Positions 1 through 6,834 of a stretch of DNA of 64,000 bases are shown here, piece after piece. The position numbers were made by a program, and so were the translations under genes. How positions within the stretch are numbered: position 1 is the stretch's first letter; each line of letters starts with the position of its first letter. The notes beneath the pieces were generated by a model. That model was not told where the DNA came from. It made no database searches and worked only from the letters and a program-made list of their open reading frames with translations. Origin of the DNA: Nocardia jinanensis. Its GTDB lineage: Bacteria > Actinomycetota > Actinomycetes > Mycobacteriales > Mycobacteriaceae. The DNA lies in assembly GCF_014645735.1 (NCBI RefSeq), contig NZ_BMMH01000009.1, forward strand, positions 1 to 64,000. Reading direction: 5' to 3'.

Positions 1-49
1 GGCCACCAAGCGGTGGCGGCTGGTCGAGGTCCTGGAGAAGGCCAAGTAA
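1..49 (+). CDS. rpsQ: 30S ribosomal protein S17, C-terminal end (partial)
   Basis: Only the last 15 codons and the TAA stop (47-49) lie in the window. They read ATKRWRLVEVLEKAK, the typical basic tail of actinobacterial S17, a primary 16S rRNA-binding protein of the 30S subunit. In the ancestral S10 operon rplN follows directly; here a strong terminator follows and rplN is 47.5 kb away. The fragment is short, so the call rests on this motif and on the rplN/rplX/rplE genes later in the window. Confidence 0.85.
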   Translation, partial: ATKRWRLVEVLEKAK

Positions 50-81
50 GGTCGCTCTCCGGCTGAGAAGGTCGTAAACGT

Positions 82-115
82 AGGGCCCACTTCCCGGTTT
101 CGGGAAGTGGGCCTT
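82..115 (+). terminator. Rho-independent terminator of the S10 operon
   Basis: Bases 84-96 and 101-113 form a perfect 13-bp GC-rich stem with a GTTT loop, 34 bases after the rpsQ stop. It closes the S10 operon before the accessory region. As is common in actinobacteria, only a very short T stretch follows. Confidence 0.85.
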
Positions 116-185
116 CGTCATACGAGCCGGCAAGCATCGTCTACACGGCGATCTCGAAGGCTGAGCCACTGTTGAGATCGGGTGT

Positions 186-476
186 TCAGCGGGTCGCAGG
201 ATCGATATAGGGCTCATCCCGGGTAAGCGCCCAGTCGATCCGTTTCCGTTGGCTGGGGTCCATCGGCAGCGCGCCGATACGATCCAAAGGCACCCATTCG
301 ACCTCGGTGCTCTCGGAGCTGGAAGTCGGCGCGCCCCGATAGGCTCGGCTCGATAGATGACCGTGAATTCCTGGCGCACCTCATCGTTGCTTGTGTAATG
401 GATGACATGGCCCGGGTCGTCGAATCTATAGATGCTGTTGTACAGCGGAGTGCGATGGGTCCGGACGTCGACCATT
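186..476 (-). pseudogene. NUDIX hydrolase remnant, 5'-truncated and frameshifted
   Basis: Two reading frames on the minus strand join into one NUDIX C-terminal half. The upstream frame includes RTPLYNSIYRFDDPGH and EVRQEFTVIYRAEPIG. The downstream frame includes SSESTEVEWVPLDRIGALP and ends at the stop 186-188. They meet at a run of four C (334-337, G on the coding strand), where one missing base accounts for the shift. No NUDIX box (Gx5Ex7REUxEExGU) lies upstream before the vapC stop, so the catalytic half is also gone. A sequencing error could explain the shift but not the missing 5' half. Confidence 0.75.
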
Positions 477-525
477 GGTACTGAAACCCGCTGTGGCACC
501 ACTGATGCAGTGGACCATGGGGTCG

Positions 526-945
526 TTATCTGCCATAGGGATGGGTGACCGGGACCACGGTCAGCAAGCTGTCGAGCGCCCGGAAATCTTTCGGATTCAC
601 CGTGTAGAGCGGTATGCGGTGGGCCGAGGCGATGGCGGCGATCATCAGGTCGACTCGGCGCGGTTTCGGATTCCGGCCGGAACTCAGGACGGCGGCCACG
701 AGATGGCCGTAGCGGCGGGCGGCCGCGGTATCGAAGGGGAGCGGGTCGAAGTGCGCTTCGGCGTTCTGGAGCCGTTCGATACGTTCGGCGCGTTCGACCG
801 GATCATCGGTGAAATGTGGCCCCGCGGCGAGTTCGGCCATGGTGACTGTGCTGACCGCGATGTCGTCGGGGAGTTCTTCGGGGTTCAGGCGATTGATCAG
901 TATCAGGATGTTCGTATCCACGAGACCGCGAGGTGGCGTGGTCAT
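526..945 (-). CDS. vapC: VapC-type PIN-domain ribonuclease toxin
   Basis: This 139-residue protein has a PIN-domain layout. VDTN supplies the first acidic residue (D10), AELAAG the second (E38), VDLMIAA the third (D99) and NPKDF a fourth (D120); together these are the Mg2+-binding pocket of VapC RNases. Length and residue spacing are normal for VapC toxins, which cleave RNA when free of antitoxin. The start codon overlaps the stop of the upstream vapB gene by four bases (ATGA), as usual for translationally coupled toxin-antitoxin pairs. The target RNA cannot be told from sequence. Confidence 0.9.
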   Translation of the reverse strand: MTTPPRGLVDTNILILINRLNPEELPDDIAVSTVTMAELAAGPHFTDDPVERAERIERLQNAEAHFDPLPFDTAAARRYGHLVAAVLSSGRNPKPRRVDLMIAAIASAHRIPLYTVNPKDFRALDSLLTVVPVTHPYGR

Positions 946-1259
946 TCGTCCGTGTCCTCGCTAGAGGCGCCACGCCGATGGGCACGGTCGTACGGGTCAT
1001 AGAGTGAATCGTCGACGGAGCGATCGAGATCGGCGAGGGCGTTGTCCGTGGACGGCAGGTCGCCGAAGGCCGAGAGGACTTCCGCGCGGGGTACCCAGAC
1101 CCGGCGCCTGGTGTGGCGGTGTGGAACCAGGTCGGCGACCGGCGAACCGTCGACAGTGATCGTGTACGACTGACCGGCTCTCACCTCCCGGAGGACACGG
1201 CTCACCTCGTTGCGCAGTTCACGCTGCGGAATCTCGGAGAACTCGGCTGCCGAAGTCAT
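942..1259 (-). CDS. vapB: Phd/YefM-family antitoxin (VapB partner)
   Basis: This 105-residue protein starts with the Phd/YefM DNA-binding fold (EFSEIPQRELRNEVSRVLREVRAGQSYTITVDGSPVADLVP, given by its key blocks EIPQRELRNEVSRVL and PVADLVP). It ends in an acidic, probably disordered tail (DDSLYDPYDR...SSEDTDE) of the kind that wraps and blocks the toxin. It is the first gene of the pair and overlaps vapC by four bases. A TAGGAT -10 box (plus strand 1266-1271) lies six bases before the ATG, suggesting a leaderless transcript. Three GCTAC repeats spaced 11 bp apart cover the -35 region and probably form the autoregulatory operator. Confidence 0.88.
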   Translation of the reverse strand: MTSAAEFSEIPQRELRNEVSRVLREVRAGQSYTITVDGSPVADLVPHRHTRRRVWVPRAEVLSAFGDLPSTDNALADLDRSVDDSLYDPYDRAHRRGASSEDTDE

Positions 1260-1279
1260 ACAGATATCCTAGCCCGCGC

Positions 1280-1306
1280 GCTACAGTATTGCTACGGAAA
1301 TGCTAC
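1280..1306. promoter_or_regulatory. Probable vapBC operator: three GCTAC repeats at 11-bp spacing
   Basis: GCTAC occurs at 1280-1284, 1291-1295 and 1302-1306, exactly 11 bp apart, so all copies face the same side of the helix. They lie just upstream of the vapB -10 box. That position and phasing suit cooperative binding of a VapBC oligomer. Function is inferred; the repeats are seen directly. Confidence 0.6.
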
Positions 1307-1326
1307 ACCCGAATATGGGTGTGACC

Positions 1327-1668
1327 TCACGATGTCGAATCGGCCGGGATGATCCCGGCCCGATATCGCTCGCCCCACGATTCGAGTAACCCGGCCACCG
1401 GCCGCAGGGTCGCGCCGAGTTCGGTGAGGTCGTATTCCACCTTGGGCGGGACTTCGGCGTAGACCGTGCGCCGGATCAATCCGTCGGCCTCCAGCTCGCG
1501 GAGTTGGCGGGTGAGCATGCGCTGGGTGATGGAGGGCATCGCGCGGCAGAGTTCACCGAAGCGCAGCGTGCCGTCGAAGAGGTGGTTGATGATCGCCATC
1601 TTCCATTTGCCGCCCACCACCTCCATGGCGGCCTCGATCGTGCAGTAGTCGGGCATGTCCTCACGCAC
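1327..1668 (-). CDS. HxlR-family winged-helix transcriptional regulator
   Basis: This 113-residue protein carries the HxlR signature: a Cys near the N-terminus (DYCTIEAAM), then VVGGKWKMAIINHLFDG, LRFGELCRAMPSITQRMLTRQLREL and the wing VPPKVEYDLTELG. HxlR proteins bind DNA as dimers, and several use the N-terminal Cys to sense electrophiles or oxidants. It is divergent from an Old Yellow Enzyme gene with 116 bp between them, the classic arrangement for a repressor of an ene-reductase. The shared spacer probably holds the operator. The effector is unknown. Confidence 0.92.
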   Translation of the reverse strand: MREDMPDYCTIEAAMEVVGGKWKMAIINHLFDGTLRFGELCRAMPSITQRMLTRQLRELEADGLIRRTVYAEVPPKVEYDLTELGATLRPVAGLLESWGERYRAGIIPADSTS

Positions 1669-1784
1669 GTGACCTCCTCGGTATACAAAATGACCCTACC
1701 GCACAGAAAAGACCGTACTTGTTCATTCGGTCGGTAGCGCGGAATCTGTTTGCGAAGCAGTTCCGATGAGTGCGAGGAGTTCCC

Positions 1785-2906
1785 GTGACCGTTCATTCCG
1801 TCCTGGCCGCTACGCGTATCGGTGGTCTCCGGCTGCGCAACCGAGCGGTCGTGGCGCCCATGTCCCGGGTGAGTACCGAAGGAGACGGCGTGCCGACGGC
1901 CGACATGGCCGAGTACTACGCGCGGTTCGCCGCGGGCGGGTTCGGTCTGATCACCACCGAGGGGACCTATATCGACGCGGAATTCAGCCAGTCCTATTCC
2001 GGCCAGCCGGGAATTGTGACGGCACCTCAGCTCGACGGCTGGCGGGAGGTCACGGCGCGGGTGCACGTGGCGGGCGGTTCGATCGCGCTGCAGTTGATGC
2101 ACGGTGGCGCGCTGGTCCAGGAAAACCCGTTCCGGGATCGGACGCTCGCGCCCTCCGCAGTCCAGCCGAAAGGCGTCCAAATGCCCGCTTACGGCGGTAC
2201 GGGACCGTTCGCGCTGCCGGAGGAGGCGACGCGGGCGGACATCCGGGCGATCATCGCCGGATTCGGAGCCGCGGCGGAGCGGGCCCGTTCGGTGGGGTTC
2301 GACGCAGTCGAGATCCACGGGGCGAACGGCTATCTCATCGATCAGTTCCTGACCGATTACACGAACCTGCGTGGCGACGAGTACGGCGGTGCGGTCGAGC
2401 GCCGTATCCGGTTCGTGGTGGAGGTGGTCCGGTCGGTGCGGGCAGCGGTGGGAGCGGAGTTCCTGGTGGGGTTGCGGCTCTCCCAGACGAAAGTCAACGA
2501 TTTCGACCATCGATGGTCGGGCGCGGCCGAAGCGGCGACGATCTTCCGAGCGGTCGCTGCCGCCGGAGTCGACTATCTGCATCTCGCGAGCGAGGGGCGG
2601 GATTGGTACGACACCGCCGTCCTGGACACGGGTGAAACGATCACGCGGCTGGCCCGCACGATCACCGGGCTGCCGGTGATAGCGAACGGCGGTATGCACG
2701 CGCCCGGTCTCGCGCGCACAGTGCTCGACGACGGGCATGCCGACCTGGTCGCGCTGGGCCGGGGTGCGCTGGCGAATCCGGATTGGCCGCGGATGATCGC
2801 CGATGGCGCCGACCCTGTCGAATTCGACCGCGCGATGCTGCAACCCGAGGTGACGCTGGCGCAGCAGCGTTCCTGGGAGCACGCGCATCGGCCTGTGTTC
2901 CGATGA
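1785..2906 (+). CDS. Old Yellow Enzyme family NADH:flavin oxidoreductase (ene-reductase)
   Basis: This protein of about 373 residues has the OYE TIM-barrel layout: LRLRNRAVVAPMSR at the N-terminus, LQLMHGGAL, GFDAVEIHGANGYLIDQFL (the conserved H-x-x-N substrate pair, here HGAN), VGLRLS, and a C-terminal FMN phosphate site in PVIANGG...ALGRGALANPDWP. Such enzymes use FMN and NAD(P)H to reduce activated C=C bonds. The GTG at 1785 is chosen because a GAGGAG ribosome site lies seven bases upstream; an in-frame GTG at 1770 would add five residues. The next gene overlaps its stop by four bases. Confidence 0.92.
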   Translation: MTVHSVLAATRIGGLRLRNRAVVAPMSRVSTEGDGVPTADMAEYYARFAAGGFGLITTEGTYIDAEFSQSYSGQPGIVTAPQLDGWREVTARVHVAGGSIALQLMHGGALVQENPFRDRTLAPSAVQPKGVQMPAYGGTGPFALPEEATRADIRAIIAGFGAAAERARSVGFDAVEIHGANGYLIDQFLTDYTNLRGDEYGGAVERRIRFVVEVVRSVRAAVGAEFLVGLRLSQTKVNDFDHRWSGAAEAATIFRAVAAAGVDYLHLASEGRDWYDTAVLDTGETITRLARTITGLPVIANGGMHAPGLARTVLDDGHADLVALGRGALANPDWPRMIADGADPVEFDRAMLQPEVTLAQQRSWEHAHRPVFR

Positions 2907-3397
2907 ACGGTGTGGCGGTCGATGCGGAGAGTGGTTTCGCGAGGGCCCGGCTGGCGGCGGGTGCGCTGTTCGCGCGTGCGGGCGATATGGGCGACCAGGT
3001 CCTTCTCGTACACAAGACCTACGGCATCGGCTGGGACCTGCCGGGTGGGTATGTGGAGCCGGGGGAATCCCCGGTGCGGGCGTGCCGCCGTGAGGTCGCC
3101 GAGGAGCTCGGGATCGACTGTGCGCCCGGTCGGCTGCTGGTGCACGACTGGGCGCCGAACCCGGGCGAAGGGGACAAGGTCCTGTATGTATTCGATTGCG
3201 GAGAACCGGACGATCGCGCCATCACACTGCAGACCGCGGAACTCGACCGGTGGGAATGGGTCCCGGCGGATCGGGTGGAGAGCCGGGTGGCGCCGCGGCT
3301 GGGCCGGCGGTTGCGGTGGGCGTTGGAGGCCAGAGCACGCGGGATCGGTCTCTACCTCGAGCACGGTGAGATCGGGCCGCCCGGGGTCGACCGGTGA
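2903..3397 (+). CDS. NUDIX hydrolase
   Basis: This 164-residue protein has a complete NUDIX box at residues 49-71: G-x5-E55-x7-REVAEELGI. It should hydrolyse a nucleoside diphosphate linked to some other moiety, with Mg2+ held by the box glutamates. The ATG overlaps the TGA of the upstream ene-reductase (ATGA), so the two are translationally coupled and may act in the same stress response under the HxlR regulator. The substrate cannot be predicted. A longer in-frame reading inside the upstream gene exists but is ignored because it lacks a ribosome site. Confidence 0.88.
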   Translation: MNGVAVDAESGFARARLAAGALFARAGDMGDQVLLVHKTYGIGWDLPGGYVEPGESPVRACRREVAEELGIDCAPGRLLVHDWAPNPGEGDKVLYVFDCGEPDDRAITLQTAELDRWEWVPADRVESRVAPRLGRRLRWALEARARGIGLYLEHGEIGPPGVDR

Positions 3398-3500
3398 ACG
3401 GGGGCGCTTCCACCTTTCTCTTCCGGGCTTCCCCGGCCACTGCGCCGGCCGGCTTTCGTGGTGTGTCGGGGCACACGAAATGTGATATAGGGGAGGGCGG

Positions 3501-3531
3501 TTGACCTACCGGGGGGTGACGCGGCTACGGT
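3501..3531 (+). promoter_or_regulatory. Probable sigma-A-type promoter with leaderless start
   Basis: TTGACC (3501-3506) and TACGGT (3526-3531) are 19 bp apart. The following gene starts ten bases after the -10 box with no ribosome-binding site, so the transcript is probably leaderless. Confidence 0.5.
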
Positions 3532-3540
3532 GTACGAGCT

Positions 3541-4131
3541 ATGAGGGACGCTGCGACAACGATTTCGGGGGCCTGGCAGATCGAGGACGGCACAGCGGTA
3601 ACCTTCCGCGATGCCGCGGTGGCCTGGGCGATGGCCGCTTACGAGGTGCTGGGCGAGACCGCCACCGAGTACGGGTACTACGTGACCGTGCAGGAATTGG
3701 CCGAACGGGTGCAGGAGATGTCCGGGGTGCGTACCGACGCTCCGACCCGCACCTGGATGGACGCGATCCTGCGCAAGGTGGCACGACGCTGCCACAATGC
3801 GGGCGAGCCGCCGCTGACGGCGCTGTGCGTCAAACGCAATCTGAAGGTCGGCGACAGCTACAGATATGTGCTCGAACTGGCCGCTTTGCCGATTCCGGCC
3901 GATATCGAGACCCATGCCGCCTACGCCCGGTGGGCCTGCTACGCGGCCTACGGAGCGGATGTTCCGGCCGACGGTGGGACGCCGCCACTGATCCCGCGCG
4001 GCGGGAGTGCCCGGCAGGCCGCGGCCGCCACCCGGCAGGCCGCCGCCAAATCGGATCCCGGGGCGCGCACCGTGGTGTGTTCCAGCTGTTTCATCCAGTT
4101 GCCGGCCACCGGGATCTGCGAGCACTGCTGA
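3541..4131 (+). CDS. Hypothetical protein with C-terminal Cys4 (zinc-ribbon-like) motif
   Basis: This 196-residue protein has no signal peptide or membrane segment. Residues 20-125 look like a compact helical domain (DAAVAWAMAAYEVLGETA, ILRKVARRCHNAGEPPLTALCVKRNLKVGDSY). An Ala-rich linker follows, then a C-terminal CSSCFIQLPATGICEHC, where two CxxC pairs could bind one Zn2+. Phrases like PPLTALCVKR...VGDSY occur in small modules of unknown role, so I give no function. The gene stands alone, convergent with the protease gene 18 bp beyond its stop, and has its own promoter. Coding is supported by length and codon bias. Confidence 0.75.
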   Translation: MRDAATTISGAWQIEDGTAVTFRDAAVAWAMAAYEVLGETATEYGYYVTVQELAERVQEMSGVRTDAPTRTWMDAILRKVARRCHNAGEPPLTALCVKRNLKVGDSYRYVLELAALPIPADIETHAAYARWACYAAYGADVPADGGTPPLIPRGGSARQAAAATRQAAAKSDPGARTVVCSSCFIQLPATGICEHC

Positions 4132-4149
4132 TCCTGCGGGCCGGCGTCC

Positions 4150-4893
4150 TTACGCCAGCGTTGTATGCCAGAGCAGCGCGGCGGTGAGGGCGCCTGCCCC
4201 GTTGACCGCCCAGTGCAGCGCGATGGGTGCCAGCAGGCTGCCGCTGCGGTGACGCAGCCAGGTGAACACCACGGCGGCGGCCGCGGTCGCGACCACGGCG
4301 ATCAGCACACCGGCGATCTGCCCGAGCGCGCCGCCGCCGATCAGCTCGGACAGGCCCCGGTTCCCGGCGGTGAGTCCCAGGGACGAGGCGATATGCCAGA
4401 GTCCGAACAGCAGTGACCCGGCGGCGAACACGCCCCGGGCACCCCACGCCCGGTCCAGGGTGCCGTGCAGAACCCCGCGGAACGCGAGTTCCTCGGGGAT
4501 CACGGTCTGCAACGGGATCACGATCATCGAGGCGATGAGCGCGCCGGAGATGGTGGCGTAGCGGTCGGCCAGGAAGAACGGGCGGGTCAGCGGGAGCGCT
4601 GCACCGATGATCACCGCCGCCAGCACCACCCCGACCGCGGCGAGTGCGTACTTGGTCCCGGCCCGCCAATGGCGGGGCGACAGGCCCAGCTCCGACCAGT
4701 GCAGGCCGCGCCGGCGCATGAGTCCCAGCAGCGCCAGGGCGGCGATCGGCACGCTCACGAGGTTCGCCCACACGGTGGTGAAATGGGCGATCAGATTGGT
4801 GCAGGTGAGGACGACCACAACGACCGCCACATCGGCATAGGCGTGGACTCTGGGTCGCGGAGCTGCTGTTTCCTCGGTAACCGGGTGGAGCAT
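4150..4893 (-). CDS. CPBP-family intramembrane metalloprotease (CAAX protease-like)
   Basis: This 247-residue integral membrane protein has about seven or eight hydrophobic segments and the three family motifs: PEELAFRG with E134, E135 and R139, then FGLWHI with H167, and HWAVN with H227 and N231. These residues form the metal/active site of CPBP (Abi/Rce1-like) proteases in the membrane. In bacteria such proteins act in peptide processing, immunity or protein quality control. No bacteriocin or peptide gene lies next to it, so the substrate is unknown. It is the single gene of its unit. Confidence 0.88.
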   Translation of the reverse strand: MLHPVTEETAAPRPRVHAYADVAVVVVVLTCTNLIAHFTTVWANLVSVPIAALALLGLMRRRGLHWSELGLSPRHWRAGTKYALAAVGVVLAAVIIGAALPLTRPFFLADRYATISGALIASMIVIPLQTVIPEELAFRGVLHGTLDRAWGARGVFAAGSLLFGLWHIASSLGLTAGNRGLSELIGGGALGQIAGVLIAVVATAAAAVVFTWLRHRSGSLLAPIALHWAVNGAGALTAALLWHTTLA

Positions 4894-4948
4894 TCGGCCC
4901 AGTGTACGGATGGGCAGAGGGTGCCCGGCGTCGGCACGGAACCGGTAC

Positions 4949-5902
4949 TCAGGAAGTGGGAGCCGCGTCTACCGCCCCCGCCCAGCCCTGCGGGTCGGTC
5001 CAGGCATGGAGGCTACGGATACTGTCGAAGCGCCTGTTCTCGCCGGTCACCGGGTCGGTGAAGGCGAGGGTGGCGGCGCGCAGTTGCAGTGGGCGGGTGA
5101 AATCGTCGACGGACTTATCGGTGATCACGGGAAAGAAATCGTCGCCGAGAATGGGGATGCCCAGCGAGTTCATGTGCAGGCGCAACTGGTGGGTGCGGCC
5201 GGTCGCGGGATGCAGCCGGTAGCGGGCGATATCGCCGCGCTGTTCGAGCAGTTCTATCCGGGTGCGGGCGTTGGGTGTGCCGGGCACCTCTTGGGCGGCC
5301 AGGATGTGTTTCTCCTTGATGATGCGGCTCTCCAGCGAGAGCGGGAAGATCAGCCCGCTCCGGTATCGGGCGACCGCCTCGTATTCTTTGCGCACCAGCT
5401 GCCGCTGGAACAGCGTCTGGTACGAGCCGCGGCGGGCCGGGTCCACGACGAACAGGACCAGACCGGCGGTGGCGCGGTCGAGGCGGTGCGCGGGGATCAG
5501 ATCGGGCAGGTCGAGTTCGCGGCGCAACCGGACCAGGGCGGTCTGCAGGATATGACTACCTCGCGGAATGGTGGCCAGGAAATGTGGTTTGTCGACGACC
5601 AGGATGGTGTCGTCGCGGTAGACGATCGGCAGGTCGAAGGGCACCGGTTTCTCGTCGGGCAGGTCGCGATGGAACCAGACGGCCCCGCCGGGAACGTAGG
5701 GGGCGTCGGGCGCGAGCGGCCCCTCGAGGTCGACGATCTCACCCGCGCGCAGCATCTCGTCGATCCGGGCGGGGTCGACGCGGGGCAGCCGATGGACCAG
5801 ATGGTCGCGTACTGTCGCCCATTCGCCCTCCTCGGGCAGCCGCAACCGGGCCGGGTCCAGCCCGAACCGCTTCGGCAGCGGAGGCTGCTGCCTTCTTCTC
5901 AC
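4949..5902 (-). CDS. RluA-family pseudouridine synthase
   Basis: This 317-residue protein has the RluA catalytic motif HRLDRATAG, with the catalytic Asp at residue 142, preceded by ILVVDKPHFLATIPRG and followed by YEAVARY and the RTHQLRLHMNSLGIPILGD block typical of the family. It should isomerise specific uridines in rRNA or tRNA to pseudouridine in the cytoplasm. The N-terminal 80 residues are less conserved and may be an RNA-binding extension. It lies downstream of the siderophore-interacting protein gene on the same strand, with 63 bp and a weak hairpin between them, so co-transcription is uncertain. Confidence 0.9.
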   Translation of the reverse strand: MRRRQQPPLPKRFGLDPARLRLPEEGEWATVRDHLVHRLPRVDPARIDEMLRAGEIVDLEGPLAPDAPYVPGGAVWFHRDLPDEKPVPFDLPIVYRDDTILVVDKPHFLATIPRGSHILQTALVRLRRELDLPDLIPAHRLDRATAGLVLFVVDPARRGSYQTLFQRQLVRKEYEAVARYRSGLIFPLSLESRIIKEKHILAAQEVPGTPNARTRIELLEQRGDIARYRLHPATGRTHQLRLHMNSLGIPILGDDFFPVITDKSVDDFTRPLQLRAATLAFTDPVTGENRRFDSIRSLHAWTDPQGWAGAVDAAPTS

Positions 5903-5915
5903 CGGTCGGAGCTTA

Positions 5916-5932
5916 GTCCGCGCGGCGCGGAC
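5916..5932 (-). terminator. Weak hairpin after the siderophore-interacting protein gene
   Basis: GTCCGC (5916-5921) pairs with GCGGAC (5927-5932) around a 5-base loop, 33 bases past the stop of the upstream minus-strand gene. No T-run follows, so termination is only possible, not shown. Confidence 0.3.
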
Positions 5933-5965
5933 GTCGCCCGGCCCGTCCGCGCCGGGTGACGACGG

Positions 5966-6646
5966 CTACTTCCAGTAGCCCTGGGCCTTGATCTGCGTTT
6001 TCGGCAGCGCGTGGGTGGTCCGCAGGCTCTTCACGATGGCGCGGGTGCTGGCGGTGTCGCAGGCGACCCAGGCGAAGGCATCCGGCGCGACGGTGAGTTC
6101 TTCGGCCTGTTCGCGCATTCCGCGGCCGTCGTCGATGCGCTGGATCCAGGTCACCTCGTGGTGCGGTTTGTTGCGGACGGGCAGTCCGGTATCGGATTCG
6201 TACTGCCATTCCAGCCAGATCCGGGCCGGGACGTCGCCGATCGCTTCGAGCAGTGTGTTGATCGCGGGCAGCGAGGCGGAATCGCCGAAGATCACGTATT
6301 CGCCGGGGGCGGTGGCGGGCAGTTCGAACTTGGAGCCGAGTACCGAGGTTTCGATCACATCGCCGACCTGGGCGTGTTCGGCCCATCGGCTGGCCGGTCC
6401 GTTGTGCACGGCGAATTCGATGTGGAAGTGGTCGTTGTCGGGGTCCTGGTCGATCAGGGTGTAACCGCGGTGGTGCAGTTTGTCGGTGTCGGCGTCGGGG
6501 ATCCACAGCCGGATGAACTGGGTGGGGTGCACCGGATGGTCGGCGAGCAGACCGCCGGCGGTGAAACCGATGCGGATGTACTTGTCGGTGAGCCGTTCCG
6601 TGGAGGTGATCGTCAGCCGGTAGTCGTCGGCCCGCCACACCTTCAT
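5966..6646 (-). CDS. Siderophore-interacting protein (FAD-dependent ferric-siderophore reductase)
   Basis: This protein of about 226 residues belongs to the SIP/ViuB family. An N-terminal FAD-binding barrel carries the RGYT motif (about residues 60-63), and a C-terminal domain starts at YVIFGDSASLPAI and ends with VACDTASTRAIVKSLR. It should reduce Fe(III) in the imported siderophore and release Fe(II) in the cytoplasm. In Mycobacterium this domain is fused to IrtA; here it is a separate gene divergent from the importer. The ATG at 6646 is chosen because the upstream ATG (6673) abuts an IdeR box; using it would add nine residues. Expected control: derepressed when iron is low. Confidence 0.9.
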   Translation of the reverse strand: MKVWRADDYRLTITSTERLTDKYIRIGFTAGGLLADHPVHPTQFIRLWIPDADTDKLHHRGYTLIDQDPDNDHFHIEFAVHNGPASRWAEHAQVGDVIETSVLGSKFELPATAPGEYVIFGDSASLPAINTLLEAIGDVPARIWLEWQYESDTGLPVRNKPHHEVTWIQRIDDGRGMREQAEELTVAPDAFAWVACDTASTRAIVKSLRTTHALPKTQIKAQGYWK

Positions 6647-6673
6647 GATTACGCCATTACTGCCTCTTCCCAT

Positions 6674-6692
6674 AAAGGTTAGCTTAACCTAA
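6674..6692. promoter_or_regulatory. IdeR (iron) box, siderophore reductase promoter
   Basis: Matches 15 of 19 positions of the IdeR consensus TTAGGTTAGGCTAACCTAA, with the core AGGTTAG..TAACCTAA intact. It lies 28 bases upstream of the chosen reductase start. Confidence 0.85.
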
Positions 6693-6752
6693 GTTTGTTC
6701 CGGGATCAGAGCTTCGCGGAGGGGTTCGGAGCAGGCCCTGACCGATAATTCG

Positions 6753-6771
6753 TCAAGTTAGCCTTACCTAT
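6753..6771. promoter_or_regulatory. IdeR (iron) box, importer promoter
   Basis: Matches 14 of 19 consensus positions (core GTTAGCCTTACCTA). It is 63 bases upstream of the importer start and is the second box in the divergent spacer. Confidence 0.75.
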
Positions 6772-6834
6772 CTTTTTCCCTCGCCCTGTGTGAGGATGAG
6801 TCGCGATTCAGCACAACGGCCGAAAGGCGAGGAC

